46,991 nucleotides of DNA, from NCBI GenBank assembly GCA_027334165.1, contig DAHWXM010000015.1, forward strand, positions 77,832 to 124,822. The letters run 5' to 3'. The translations under genes and the position numbers were made by a program. Origin of the DNA: Microcaldota archaeon. GTDB taxonomy: Archaea > Micrarchaeota > Micrarchaeia > Micrarchaeales > CABMGC01. Of the stretch, positions 39,461 to 46,991 are shown piece after piece. Below the pieces are notes generated by a model. It saw only the letters and a list, made by a program, of their open reading frames with translations, was not told where the DNA came from and did not search any database. Numbering within the stretch: the stretch's first letter is position 1; every line of letters starts with the position of its first letter.

Positions 39461-42055
39461 TCAGAACGCGTATATCGCCAGCTTCCTAACGAACTTCTTC
39501 ACGGTCATGTACCACTTGCTGCTGTTTCTCTTAACATCCTTTATAAGCGGCTTGTATCGTGCCTTCTCTTCTGGAGAGAGTTTTCCCTCCTTGACTATCT
39601 CCTGCTTCTTGCCATCGACTATCTGTGTTTCCCTTTTGCTGATTATGTCCTTCCTGACCATGGCGTACCATTCGTCAAGTGTCCCCCCGTGCTTCTTGAT
39701 CATGCGCAGGAAGTCCCTCATCTCTATCTTTCTCCTCTTTCCAGTTCGGTCCTCCTCCGCCGCAGGTATCAGTGCGGCCTTGTCGCATATCTCCGCAATG
39801 TCTGCCTGCGAGAAGCCCATCGTCGCCCTGGACAGCCTTCCGAAGTTCATGTGGCCCAGTGGCATCTTCCTTGTGTTGTATATGAACGCTGCCTTTCTCG
39901 TCTTGTAGTTCGGCGGCGGTATGTATATCGCCTCCCCAAATCTCTTGCTCCTCTTGAGGGCGGGGTCTATGTCCCACGGCTGGTTCGTGGCCCCAATCAC
40001 GAACAGCCCTTCCGGGTTGGCTTCCACTCCGTCCATTTCCTGTAGGAATTGGTTGACTGCCATGCGCATGTAATTCTGCGAACCTCCCTCTCCACCTCCC
40101 CCCTCTCCTCCTCTCTTCACCCCTAGGGCGTCGAGTTCGTCGAAGAAGACTATGACCGGAGCGTGCTTCCTTGCCTGTTCGAAGATCGCATGCATGTTTT
40201 TTTCCGTGTTCCCCGCGTACATGTCTACTATCTCGTTTATTCTCGCTATTATCACATTGGACTGCGTTTCTCCGGCTATGGCATTGACGAGGTAAGTATT
40301 ATGAACGAAGAATTCGTTAGCTACGAAGTTGTGCGTTTCATCCACGGTAAGGTCATAAACAAACTCCGGCGCAGGAATATGTTCTATCTTGCGTATCTGT
40401 TCGTACACTACTCTGCTGCCTCCCGTCTTCTTTATTTTACCCCACGCGTCCTTTCTTTTCATGAGCGCTTCTCCTTTCTTGCCGAACATCCCTATTTCGT
40501 CAATGAATATGTCAATGTCTCTGTTTCTGTGTATTACAAGGTCCCAGCGGTCCGCGCTCATTTTATATACATTAGACAATACGCCAAATCTTAGTAATAG
40601 ATGCTGAAGGTCCCTAACAAGTCTTTCAGAGTTGCTTGCATAACCTATGGCTCTCATCATTTTCTTTCCATATGTGCCTTCATGCTCGTTATTTTCTTGG
40701 AACCATCCGTCTCCTGTGAACATCCTGTTAAGGAACAGCGCCAAGAGGTGTTTCGGCAATTGATAAACGCGCTCTGGCACCTTTTTTTCATACGAGCTTG
40801 TAAGCGATAGTTTGCAACTGTCAAGGAGGAGTTGCATGGAATTTCTTTCTCTCCCGCCACTTCTATCACCATTAACGTACATTGTCATCGTATAGCCGTC
40901 CTTCGTTTGCACATTAATGTGCAACTTCATATCAAACTGTTTCGCAGAGGACTGAAAATCTTCAAGAACTTCAGGGTCTGAATTGGTAAAGACTGCCTTG
41001 CCCTGTGTTAGCCCTCCCTCTGTTATAAAGTATGCAAGAAGCTTAACTTCACACTCGCGCATATTTACAGAACCAAATACCGGGACGTCGCATGGTACTC
41101 CAATTATTGCGCTTTCGCTGAGTTCCGATGCATTGATCCATCCATCCCGCGTAAGCAAAGGGTGTTCAGGGGTACATTCTAGTACTCTATTCCTATTCGT
41201 AGTTATCCTAAGCAGTGGTTTTCCTTTCAGTTTCCACCACCCACTAACTTTCTTCACTGCAAGCTTATGTTGCGGTGTTAAGGTAAGAATATACGGCTCC
41301 CTATTTTCGACTACTTCTTTTATGGTCGGATATCTACCATCAGGAAGCATAATACGAGTGCTTTCCGCAACACATTTCCCGTTGCCTGGCGGACCATAGA
41401 ATATTACTCCCAAGCCAAGCTTCTTTCCATAGGCTTTAAGCAGTTCGGGCTTCTTTATCGCAAGTATTATGTTCTCATAAATCATCTGCTTTTCCTTATC
41501 CATGCCGACCAGGTCCTTGAACGACATGTTTGATTTGTGCCATCTGACCTGCTTTATTTGTCCCTCGACAACTTCGGTTTCTTCTCCTACGCCCTTCTCC
41601 TTCTTCTCCACTTGTTTACCAGGCGTGCTCAGGGTCTTTGTCTTCAGCTGCTCTAGTCGTGCGCGCGCCTGCTCATACTTGGGGTTCTTCGCGAGCGCCC
41701 GTTCGTACCACTCCTTCGCGCCTTCGTAATCGTGCTGGTACTCGGCCACGATCCCCATAACGTAAGGCGCATCGTGGCTGTCCGGTTCTATATCCATTAC
41801 CGACTCGGCATCACGCTCGGCTTCTTCGTATCTGTTAAGTATGGCGTATGAAAGTGCTCTGTTAAAGTATGCGCTCGCATAGTTCGGGTCTGCATCTATG
41901 GCCTTGGAATACAGGTCTATGGCCTCCTCAAACTTGTTCTCTTCGAACGCCGCGCCCGCCTTAGTGTAGAATTCCTTCGCTTCTGGGTTAGGCCCGCCGG
42001 CCTTCTGGTGGCTCGGCACCTTCTTCGTTTCCTTCCCTGATTCATTGTCGGCCAT
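39461..42055 (-). CDS. TPR-AAA+ ATPase interrupted by an intein in its P-loop
   Basis: 864-residue precursor. N-terminal TPR repeats (about 26-135), a charged linker, then an AAA+ module: Walker A GPPGNGK(T) at 221-227, Walker B VIVFFDELDAL (about 634-644), sensor NQPW and Arg-rich KRSKRF. Between GK and T of Walker A lies a 359-residue intein (C228-N586), so the mature ATPase is ~505 residues. The AAA domain (GMDKEKQMIYENIILAIKKPELL) resembles Cdc48/Vps4-type remodelling ATPases; TPRs likely recruit partners. TATA tatataaatata (~42093-42104), start ATG 42055 with GGGGA upstream. Convergent with tRNA-His. Confidence 0.9.
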   Translation of the reverse strand: MADNESGKETKKVPSHQKAGGPNPEAKEFYTKAGAAFEENKFEEAIDLYSKAIDADPNYASAYFNRALSYAILNRYEEAERDAESVMDIEPDSHDAPYVMGIVAEYQHDYEGAKEWYERALAKNPKYEQARARLEQLKTKTLSTPGKQVEKKEKGVGEETEVVEGQIKQVRWHKSNMSFKDLVGMDKEKQMIYENIILAIKKPELLKAYGKKLGLGVIFYGPPGNGKCVAESTRIMLPDGRYPTIKEVVENREPYILTLTPQHKLAVKKVSGWWKLKGKPLLRITTNRNRVLECTPEHPLLTRDGWINASELSESAIIGVPCDVPVFGSVNMRECEVKLLAYFITEGGLTQGKAVFTNSDPEVLEDFQSSAKQFDMKLHINVQTKDGYTMTMYVNGDRSGGRERNSMQLLLDSCKLSLTSSYEKKVPERVYQLPKHLLALFLNRMFTGDGWFQENNEHEGTYGKKMMRAIGYASNSERLVRDLQHLLLRFGVLSNVYKMSADRWDLVIHRNRDIDIFIDEIGMFGKKGEALMKRKDAWGKIKKTGGSRVVYEQIRKIEHIPAPEFVYDLTVDETHNFVANEFFVHNTYLVNAIAGETQSNVIIARINEIVDMYAGNTEKNMHAIFEQARKHAPVIVFFDELDALGVKRGGEGGGGEGGSQNYMRMAVNQFLQEMDGVEANPEGLFVIGATNQPWDIDPALKRSKRFGEAIYIPPPNYKTRKAAFIYNTRKMPLGHMNFGRLSRATMGFSQADIAEICDKAALIPAAEEDRTGKRRKIEMRDFLRMIKKHGGTLDEWYAMVRKDIISKRETQIVDGKKQEIVKEGKLSPEEKARYKPLIKDVKRNSSKWYMTVKKFVRKLAIYAF
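40298..41374 (-). mobile_element. Intein with LAGLIDADG homing endonuclease domain
   Basis: Starts with Cys (CVAESTRIMLPDG) and ends with VDETHNFVANEFFVHN; the next extein residue is Thr of the Walker A motif. Splicing block B is CTPEHPLL (TxxH). Two LAGLIDADG-like helices are visible: LLAYFITEGG (acidic E346 of the precursor) and LALFLNRMFTGDG (acidic D449). Both acidic residues are kept, so endonuclease activity is possible. Insertion at GPPGNGK^T disables the ATPase until splicing. Codon use looks slightly more AT-rich than the flanks, consistent with separate inheritance. Confidence 0.92.
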
Positions 42056-42144
42056 GCGCGTCCCCGTACCTCAATAGATGATTTCCTATATTTATATATC
42101 TTGGCTAAGACGAGAGATGCGGCCTCCGATTCCGTGCATCCCGC

Positions 42145-42561
42145 TTACTTACCCATGCGGTCAAGCAGTGCGTTTAGCCCGCCATCAACACTAACTATGT
42201 GCTCATTCTCACGTGGCACATTCACGAACCTTGCCTTTGCAAATTTAGAGGCTATGCTGCGTGCCTGAAGGTTGAGCCGCTTCAGTCCATCATTCTTAAT
42301 CTTGAACTTTCCGTTCATCTGATTTACTATCAGCTGGCTGTCAGAGTGCAGCGTGATATCTGCGCCTTCGCCGTAGTCGCGCAACGCTCTCCTTAGGGCC
42401 TCTATCACCGCTATGTACTCGGCCTCATTGTTTGTCTTGATCCCATTGTACAAGCTGCGTTCGGCAAGCAACCTGCCGCCATCATCGAAGATCTCGTATC
42501 CCGAGGCACTTTCGCCGGGGTTCTTCCTAGATGCGCCGTCCGTGTATATCGACAAATGCAT
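42145..42561 (-). CDS. rnhA: Ribonuclease HI family protein
   Basis: 138 residues. Catalytic acids are in place: Asp in YTDGASRKNPG, Glu in NNEAEY, Asp in HSDSQLIVNQMNG and a C-terminal Asp in VSVDGGLN. It lacks the basic protrusion of E. coli RNase HI, as archaeal and dsRHB-less forms do. Degrades RNA in RNA-DNA hybrids. ATG 42561 is preceded by GGAGAG; a TATA-like gatataac sits at about 42627. Located upstream of the AAA ATPase, 89 bp away, on the same strand. Confidence 0.9.
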   Translation of the reverse strand: MHLSIYTDGASRKNPGESASGYEIFDDGGRLLAERSLYNGIKTNNEAEYIAVIEALRRALRDYGEGADITLHSDSQLIVNQMNGKFKIKNDGLKRLNLQARSIASKFAKARFVNVPRENEHIVSVDGGLNALLDRMGK

Positions 42562-42714
42562 ACTCTCTCCATCTGCCTGTGCACGAAACTGCGCAAAATG
42601 CCCGTAGCATGCGACAAGCCCCGTTATATCTTGCTCGCAACGAATAAAAAACTGTAGATGACGTTCTGCCTTTGGATAAGCTTATTAAACATGCTCTTGG
42701 CATTACTTACAATC

Positions 42715-43764
42715 ATGGCGTTCGGAGTTAAACAGAAGAAGCTTTTCGGCCCTGCACCAAAGCGCAGGCCTTCTGGATTCGGAAAGACCAAGTGGGTTCC
42801 GGGCGTGCACAGCAAGAATCGGCACATCCTTTACGTGATCGTGGCGGCAATAATCATTGCAGCAATCTATTTTCTGGCTTCCGGATGGAATGGCGTGTAC
42901 AGCATATCGCAAAACAACACTATAACCATCGGACTCAACAAGAGCATAGTCATACGATCCGGTGCATCGGGACAGTCATTCGCAGTGGGTTTCCTTGGCA
43001 CTTCGGATAACGTTTCGACATTCTTCATGGGTCGCACACCTATTCTCGCGAATCCGGTGTACAAGATTCTTCTTTCTCCGCAACAGGTCGTCAATTTCAG
43101 CACGTCAAGCACCACTACGGCTGATCTACAGATCAAGCTTGTCTCCGTTACTGTATCCGGTGCAGTTGTTGAGTTCGTGCACGTGCCATCAACATTCGGC
43201 CTACGGGCAAGCCACTTCGAGCTGTTTAATCAGACCGCAAGCCCGTCCCCACAGACGACCACGTTCACTACGACGGTAACTCAGGCGCAGAAGACCACCG
43301 CGGCAACCACCACGGTGCAGCAATCATCCGGTTTTTCAAGTTCGGATGCAATGCTCGCGGTCAATGAGAGTGAGTATGGCATACTGATGAACAACCTGCG
43401 CGCCTTGTACCTAAAGGACACGCAGTGTACTTCGGCAGTTTACAACTCAACGTTCTATCAGCGCTACGGGTCATCCCCGTCAGGCCCTAATGCCTACTCT
43501 TCAGTTAGGGACACCACGCCGCACGACATATCCACATCTGTGGTACAGGTTAGGGGCCCGGCCTTCGTAGTGACCTTCAACGCCGTGTCGTATTCCTCAA
43601 TAACCAACGGTCCAATCCTCCGTTTGGGCGTCAATGCCTCCGCAGGCACAATAACCAATGCAACTTTTGAGGGTATGTTCCAGGGCAGCACGTTCACCGA
43701 GGTCAACCAGACGTACCACTCCCAGGATTCGGTGACCAACTACTGCGGTGCCTATGTGCCGTGA
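42715..43764 (+). CDS. Single-pass membrane protein with exposed domain, function unknown
   Basis: 349 residues. A basic cytoplasmic segment (KRRPSGFGKTKW), one hydrophobic helix (ILYVIVAAIIIAAIYFLASG, about 38-57), then a beta-rich exposed part with N-x-S/T sequons and a Thr/Gln-rich linker (about 180-205), followed by a second domain with two Cys. Likely a surface protein. The start at ATG 42715 fits a leaderless message from a TATA (cttattaaac, ~42678), rather than ATG 42658. No family recognised. Convergent with the histidine kinase. Confidence 0.6.
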   Translation: MAFGVKQKKLFGPAPKRRPSGFGKTKWVPGVHSKNRHILYVIVAAIIIAAIYFLASGWNGVYSISQNNTITIGLNKSIVIRSGASGQSFAVGFLGTSDNVSTFFMGRTPILANPVYKILLSPQQVVNFSTSSTTTADLQIKLVSVTVSGAVVEFVHVPSTFGLRASHFELFNQTASPSPQTTTFTTTVTQAQKTTAATTTVQQSSGFSSSDAMLAVNESEYGILMNNLRALYLKDTQCTSAVYNSTFYQRYGSSPSGPNAYSSVRDTTPHDISTSVVQVRGPAFVVTFNAVSYSSITNGPILRLGVNASAGTITNATFEGMFQGSTFTEVNQTYHSQDSVTNYCGAYVP

Positions 43765-43778
43765 GACCTCTCGGGCAA

Positions 43779-43791
43779 AAAAAGAAAAGCG
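43779..43791 (-). terminator. T-run downstream of the histidine kinase gene
   Basis: On the minus strand the region right after the stop at 43795 reads cttttcttttttt, a U-rich tract typical of archaeal termination. It lies in the 30-bp gap between convergent genes. Confidence 0.4.
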
Positions 43792-43794
43792 ATA

Positions 43795-46059
43795 TCATTC
43801 CGTTCCAGCCTGGTCCTTCTGCGTGTCCTGTTTCTTGCGCTTCTTTTCCGCGCCTTTCTCAATCGGCAGGGTGAACCAGAAGGTGCTTCCCTTGCCAAGA
43901 TCCGAACGCACTCCGACCCTTCCTTTGTGCAGGTTCACTATTTCCTTGACTATGGATAGCCCCAGGCCCGTTCCGGCCTTTGGCTGCATTGTCAAGTCCT
44001 TTCTGGAGACCTGATAAAATTTCCTGAACAGTTTAATCCGGTCCTCTTCGCGTATCCCGAGTCCAGTGTCTGTGACTTCGACGCGAACGTTTCTTCCCTT
44101 TCGTGTGACGTTTACGTGCACGCCTCCTTTCTCTGTGAACTTGAGCGCATTGTCTATGAGGTTCACAAAAACCTGTATTAGCCTGTTGGGATCAGCGGAT
44201 ATCTCAGGAGTGTTGTAATCCACGCTGATGTCGAACTCGAGTCCGAGGCTCCGCGCCCTCTCAGCAAGGGCCTTTACACTCGGGTTTTCGGCAATGCTGT
44301 TGAAGTTCACCTGCTGCATGTCCAGCTTTATCTTTCCGGACGCGAGCTTCGCCACATCCAGTATCTGGAGTATTAAGCCCATTAGCCTATCCACTTCGCC
44401 AAGTATCGTCTCAAGCGAACTCTTCTGCTCTTCTGTAACGGCTCCGAACTCCCCCTCACTCATGAGCTTCGAGTAGCCCTTTATGCTTGTGAGCGGCGTT
44501 TTGAGGTCATGTGATATGTTGTATATGAACTGTGTCTTGAGGTCGCTCTCAGATTTGAGGCGTTCGACTTGCTTGCCCATCTCTTCCGCCGCGTCTTTGA
44601 ATATCTCCATCCGTCTCTTCGTTGCAAGTTCCTTCCCGCTTATTATGTATCCGCTGAGTTTGCCGCTCTGATCGGTGAGGCTAAGCACACTCGCTTCTAC
44701 AGGCACCGTGCCTTCGCTACTCTTGCTCATCAAGTTGAGCAACATCGGGGTGACAACCCCTGTCCTCTTAGCTATCAGCAATGCCTCTCCGAGCCTCGAC
44801 TGACTCTCCCGGTCTGCGCACAGCGCGCCCACCGATGCGCTGGAGAATTCCCCATTCGAATATCCCAGTATTCTCTCTGCAGCCCTGTTTATCCCAGATA
44901 TGTTTCCCATCGAGTCTATCTTTATTATCACATCGTTTGATAGCTTCGTGATCTCATCCACGAGCCTCTGCGCGGATGACACAACCTTTTCGTAATCCCG
45001 TGATATTACACACGAGTATCCTGCAGCGTTCTTGAACGCTGTCAATTTTACGTCAAGGAACATGTCATTGCCAACGCTTATCCTCAACGGTGTGGAACAC
45101 TGCGAATCGGCGGCCGATGGCATCTTGCCTACGAGCGCTTCCGGCTCCACCACTATATCTAGCAATCTTCTCCCAAGCACGGCATCCTCACTAAGCCGCA
45201 GCTCTCTGTCCACGTTTCTGCTCACCCAAAGGACTTTCATCGAATTGTCCAGAAGCATGAAAACATCGTTTCCTATATCGAGAAGTACGGTCTTGTTTCC
45301 TAGTTCCTCGTTCTCAGATATGTCCTGTGCCAGCACGTGGGTGAGTTTGTCACTTATCTTCGCGGAACTCAGCACGAAGGAAATGCCCTTGCCAGCACTG
45401 CGCACCCTGATTGGCTTTCCCTTAACCAGGCCTACCAATTCGTCATTTCCTATTTTGAAGAAATCCCTTATGTTCTTACCCTGCACATCTCTTGCGGAGA
45501 TGTCCGCTAGATTTAGCATCCACTTGTTTGCCTTCATGATGTTCCCGCCGCTTTCCATGAGGACCTGCGGCACGGCACTATTGAATGCCGCATCGAAATA
45601 CCTGGCTACACTTAGACTTTTTTCCTTCTCAAGCTTCATGTATGCCTCTATGCTGAGTATTCGACCAAGAACGGACACATAATTTTCAATGTCAGTTCCG
45701 AATGCCCCTTCCTGCCTGGACAACAGTATCAGCACACCCAGTCTCTTGCCTTCTGCCTCTATCGGGAGCAGCGCGCAGCTCTTGTACCCGGCCCTGTAGA
45801 ACTCGATGAGCTCTGGGAATGCCGAGTACTCGCTGAGCTGGTTGTCCAAGAAGACCTTCCCCGTGTTGAGTGCCATCTCCTCTGCCGGGCTGAGATGCAC
45901 GTCCTTTACGAGCAGTTCCTGTACTACCACCTGGTCTATTTCCAAGAGTGCCTTAAGCCGCTGGCTGGACTTAGCCAGCAGGTCATTGACCCCAACCGAC
46001 TCGAATCCCGTCTTCTGGATCTCGAGTATCAGTCTGTCTATAGGGATCAGCTGCGGCAT
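43795..46059 (-). CDS. Cytoplasmic GAF/PAS sensor histidine kinase
   Basis: 754 residues from ATG 46059. An N-terminal GAF-like domain (about 20-140) and about three PAS-like regions (150-250, 260-355, 370-480) are followed by HisKA with SHDLKTPLTSIKGY (His517) and HATPase_c with NLIDNALKFT (N box), DTGLGI (G1), LFRKFY (F) and GTGLGLSI (G2). No membrane helix, so it senses a cytoplasmic signal. No response regulator lies in the window, so the kinase is an orphan here. TATA attataag (~46072) ahead of the start; T-rich tract after the stop. The Lys-rich C-terminal tail is unusual. Confidence 0.92.
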   Translation of the reverse strand: MPQLIPIDRLILEIQKTGFESVGVNDLLAKSSQRLKALLEIDQVVVQELLVKDVHLSPAEEMALNTGKVFLDNQLSEYSAFPELIEFYRAGYKSCALLPIEAEGKRLGVLILLSRQEGAFGTDIENYVSVLGRILSIEAYMKLEKEKSLSVARYFDAAFNSAVPQVLMESGGNIMKANKWMLNLADISARDVQGKNIRDFFKIGNDELVGLVKGKPIRVRSAGKGISFVLSSAKISDKLTHVLAQDISENEELGNKTVLLDIGNDVFMLLDNSMKVLWVSRNVDRELRLSEDAVLGRRLLDIVVEPEALVGKMPSAADSQCSTPLRISVGNDMFLDVKLTAFKNAAGYSCVISRDYEKVVSSAQRLVDEITKLSNDVIIKIDSMGNISGINRAAERILGYSNGEFSSASVGALCADRESQSRLGEALLIAKRTGVVTPMLLNLMSKSSEGTVPVEASVLSLTDQSGKLSGYIISGKELATKRRMEIFKDAAEEMGKQVERLKSESDLKTQFIYNISHDLKTPLTSIKGYSKLMSEGEFGAVTEEQKSSLETILGEVDRLMGLILQILDVAKLASGKIKLDMQQVNFNSIAENPSVKALAERARSLGLEFDISVDYNTPEISADPNRLIQVFVNLIDNALKFTEKGGVHVNVTRKGRNVRVEVTDTGLGIREEDRIKLFRKFYQVSRKDLTMQPKAGTGLGLSIVKEIVNLHKGRVGVRSDLGKGSTFWFTLPIEKGAEKKRKKQDTQKDQAGTE

Positions 46060-46112
46060 AAAAAACACAATACTTATAATACACGTCAACGCTTTAAATT
46101 GTGCGTGTGACC

Positions 46113-46772
46113 ATGGAGATAGAGCGTCTCTTCAACGGAGTGTTCAGGATAGACAACAAGCTTGCCACAATCAACTTGGCTCCTGGAATAAAGGTTTATG
46201 ACGAGGAGCTGCTTCGCGACGGAAAAATCGAATACAGGACATGGAATCCGTATCGGAGCAAGCTCGCTGCGGCGATGCAGAAGGGCCTAAAGCACATGGA
46301 GATCAAGGACGGAGACAGCGTCCTGTATCTCGGTGCGGCAACAGGCACGACCTGCAGCCACATAAGCGACATAATAGGTGACAAGGGCAGCCTCTTCTGT
46401 ATAGAGATATCCGAGAGGAGCATGCGAGACCTGCTGAAGCTCTGCGAACACAGGAGCAACGTCCTACCTATGCTGCAGGATGCAAGGAACGTTTCAACGT
46501 ACGGAAAGGACGTTGGCACAGTGGACGCGATATACGAGGACGTCGCCGCGCCAGACCAGGCAGAGATGCTGCTGTACAACAGCGAACTGCTGAAGAGTGG
46601 CGGATTTGCATACGTTGCGATAAAATCGCAGAGCATAGACGTATCCAAGAAACCTACGGAGGTCTACGACGCGTTTATCAAGAAGGTGTCCACGAAGTTC
46701 GCGCTCATCGAGGCAATCAACATCGAACCGTTTGACCGGATGCACTTGTTCGTGGTATTCAAGAAGCGCTGA
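46113..46772 (+). CDS. flpA: Fibrillarin-like 2'-O-methyltransferase
   Basis: SAM-dependent methyltransferase of box C/D ribonucleoproteins, acting on rRNA and tRNA. N-terminal YRTWNPYRSKLAAAM, motif I VLYLGAATGTTCSHISDI, and DAIYEDVAAPDQAEML are diagnostic; the C-terminal FDRMHLFVVFKKR is standard. 219 residues. ATG 46113 is preceded by GTGTGA; a TATA (ttataatac, ~46075) lies between it and the divergent kinase gene. Nop5 is not adjacent in the window, although it often is in archaea. Confidence 0.95.
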   Translation: MEIERLFNGVFRIDNKLATINLAPGIKVYDEELLRDGKIEYRTWNPYRSKLAAAMQKGLKHMEIKDGDSVLYLGAATGTTCSHISDIIGDKGSLFCIEISERSMRDLLKLCEHRSNVLPMLQDARNVSTYGKDVGTVDAIYEDVAAPDQAEMLLYNSELLKSGGFAYVAIKSQSIDVSKKPTEVYDAFIKKVSTKFALIEAINIEPFDRMHLFVVFKKR

Positions 46773-46866
46773 CCCCTTCGGGACACAGCCAAAATGTTTC
46801 CCAAGGTAAATTCCTCTGAACCCGCTGCTTTAATGTATGTCTTTTTAAGCGTGAAGCTCGAGATAC

Positions 46867-46991
46867 ATGCCTATTGGGGATGAGGAGTTGCAAGACCTTA
46901 AGAGGATTGGGCACACGAAACTTTTTGGAAAAGTTTCACCAAAAGCGCAGTCCGCCATGGAGTACCTGATGACGTACGGGTGGGCCATACT
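46867..46991 (+). CDS. Pilin-signal surface protein (paralog 4), 3' truncated by window
   Basis: ATG 46867 opens MPIGDEELQDLKRIG... followed by AQSAMEYLMTYGWAI, the class III signal shared with the LamG paralogs; the rest is outside the window. It is too short for the ORF track. A TATA-like ctttttaagcg (~46840) sits ~27 bp upstream, so the message would be leaderless. The leader before the signal is longer and more polar than in paralogs 1 and 2. Confidence 0.75.
   Translation, partial: MPIGDEELQDLKRIGHTKLFGKVSPKAQSAMEYLMTYGWAI
46948..46991. repeat. 44-bp exact repeat of the pilin-signal module, copy B
   Basis: Matches 37342-37385 without a mismatch up to the window end, so the full repeat may be longer. 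Confidence 0.88.

Noticed and set aside
39377-40045. 222-residue plus-strand ORF opposite the AAA ATPase
   Set aside because: Antisense shadow of the ATPase C-terminus and overlaps tRNA-His.
1-46991. CRISPR array, rRNA operon, transposase or integrase
   Set aside because: I saw no regularly spaced direct repeats, rRNA signature or transposase/integrase motifs in the window.

Overview
This is archaeal DNA. The markers are a uS2/uS9/uL13/eL18/RpoN/RpoD cluster, an eL30-uS12-uS7-EF-2 cluster, fibrillarin, archaeal RNA polymerase subunits, tRNA genes with bulge-helix-bulge type introns, GTP-dependent dephospho-CoA kinase, presenilin-type protease and TATA boxes about 25-30 bp upstream of many start codons (often leaderless). 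Several secreted proteins begin with a pilin-like (class III) signal of the type QSAMEYLMTYGWAI followed by a LamG-like domain. Together with the compact layout this suggests a DPANN archaeon, most likely an ARMAN/Micrarchaeota-like lineage. The lineage call is inference.

Layout. 1-3.1 kb: the end of a DUF929-type protein, a CxC membrane protein, dephospho-CoA kinase and V/A-ATPase subunit I. 3.1-8.5 kb: surface-glycan type genes (GT2 glycosyltransferase with two membrane helices, large membrane protein, flippase) and a presenilin-like protease. 8.5-12.2 kb: pilin-like protein, then on the minus strand rpoD - tRNA-Leu - eL18 - uL13 - uS9 - rpoN - intron-rich tRNA - uS2. 12.4-16.5 kb: a hypothetical protein, thpR, two pilin-signal LamG paralogs and a Spherulin-4-like secreted protein. 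16.6-20.3 kb: EF-2, uS7, uS12, eL30. 20.5-27 kb: agmatinase, then NAD kinase, E3, E2, E1beta and E1alpha of a 2-oxoacid dehydrogenase complex in one tight minus-strand operon. 27-37 kb: a Fic-HEAT fusion, NDP-sugar pyrophosphorylase, M20 peptidase, GNAT-like protein, ACT-domain protein, HAD phosphatase, GT4 glycosyltransferase, NRAMP-related transporter and a hypothetical protein. 37-39.4 kb: a third LamG paralog, intron-containing tRNA-Met, EamA transporter and tRNA-His. 39.4-47 kb: a TPR-AAA ATPase interrupted by an intein in its P-loop, RNase HI, a secreted/membrane hypothetical protein, a soluble sensor histidine kinase, fibrillarin, and the start of a fourth pilin-signal protein cut by the window end.

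The most striking new observation is a tRNA gene at 9777-9892 (minus), missed by ORF-based reading. It folds into a full cloverleaf only if two tiny introns (17 and 25 nt) are removed from the T-arm, at 53/54 and 59/60. Each intron is framed by a four-base-pair central helix and two three-nucleotide bulges with the cut after the second bulge base. The anticodon then reads AGG, which is not expected in Archaea. Other points of interest are the P-loop intein, the DNA-level sharing of signal/neck modules among LamG paralogs, the Fic-HEAT fusion, an NRAMP homolog without the usual metal motifs, and two near-perfect palindromes at promoters.

Functionally, the window combines core translation/transcription genes with a complete 2-oxoacid dehydrogenase complex and a substantial investment in cell-surface proteins and glycans. 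I saw no CRISPR array, rRNA gene, insertion sequence or replication origin.
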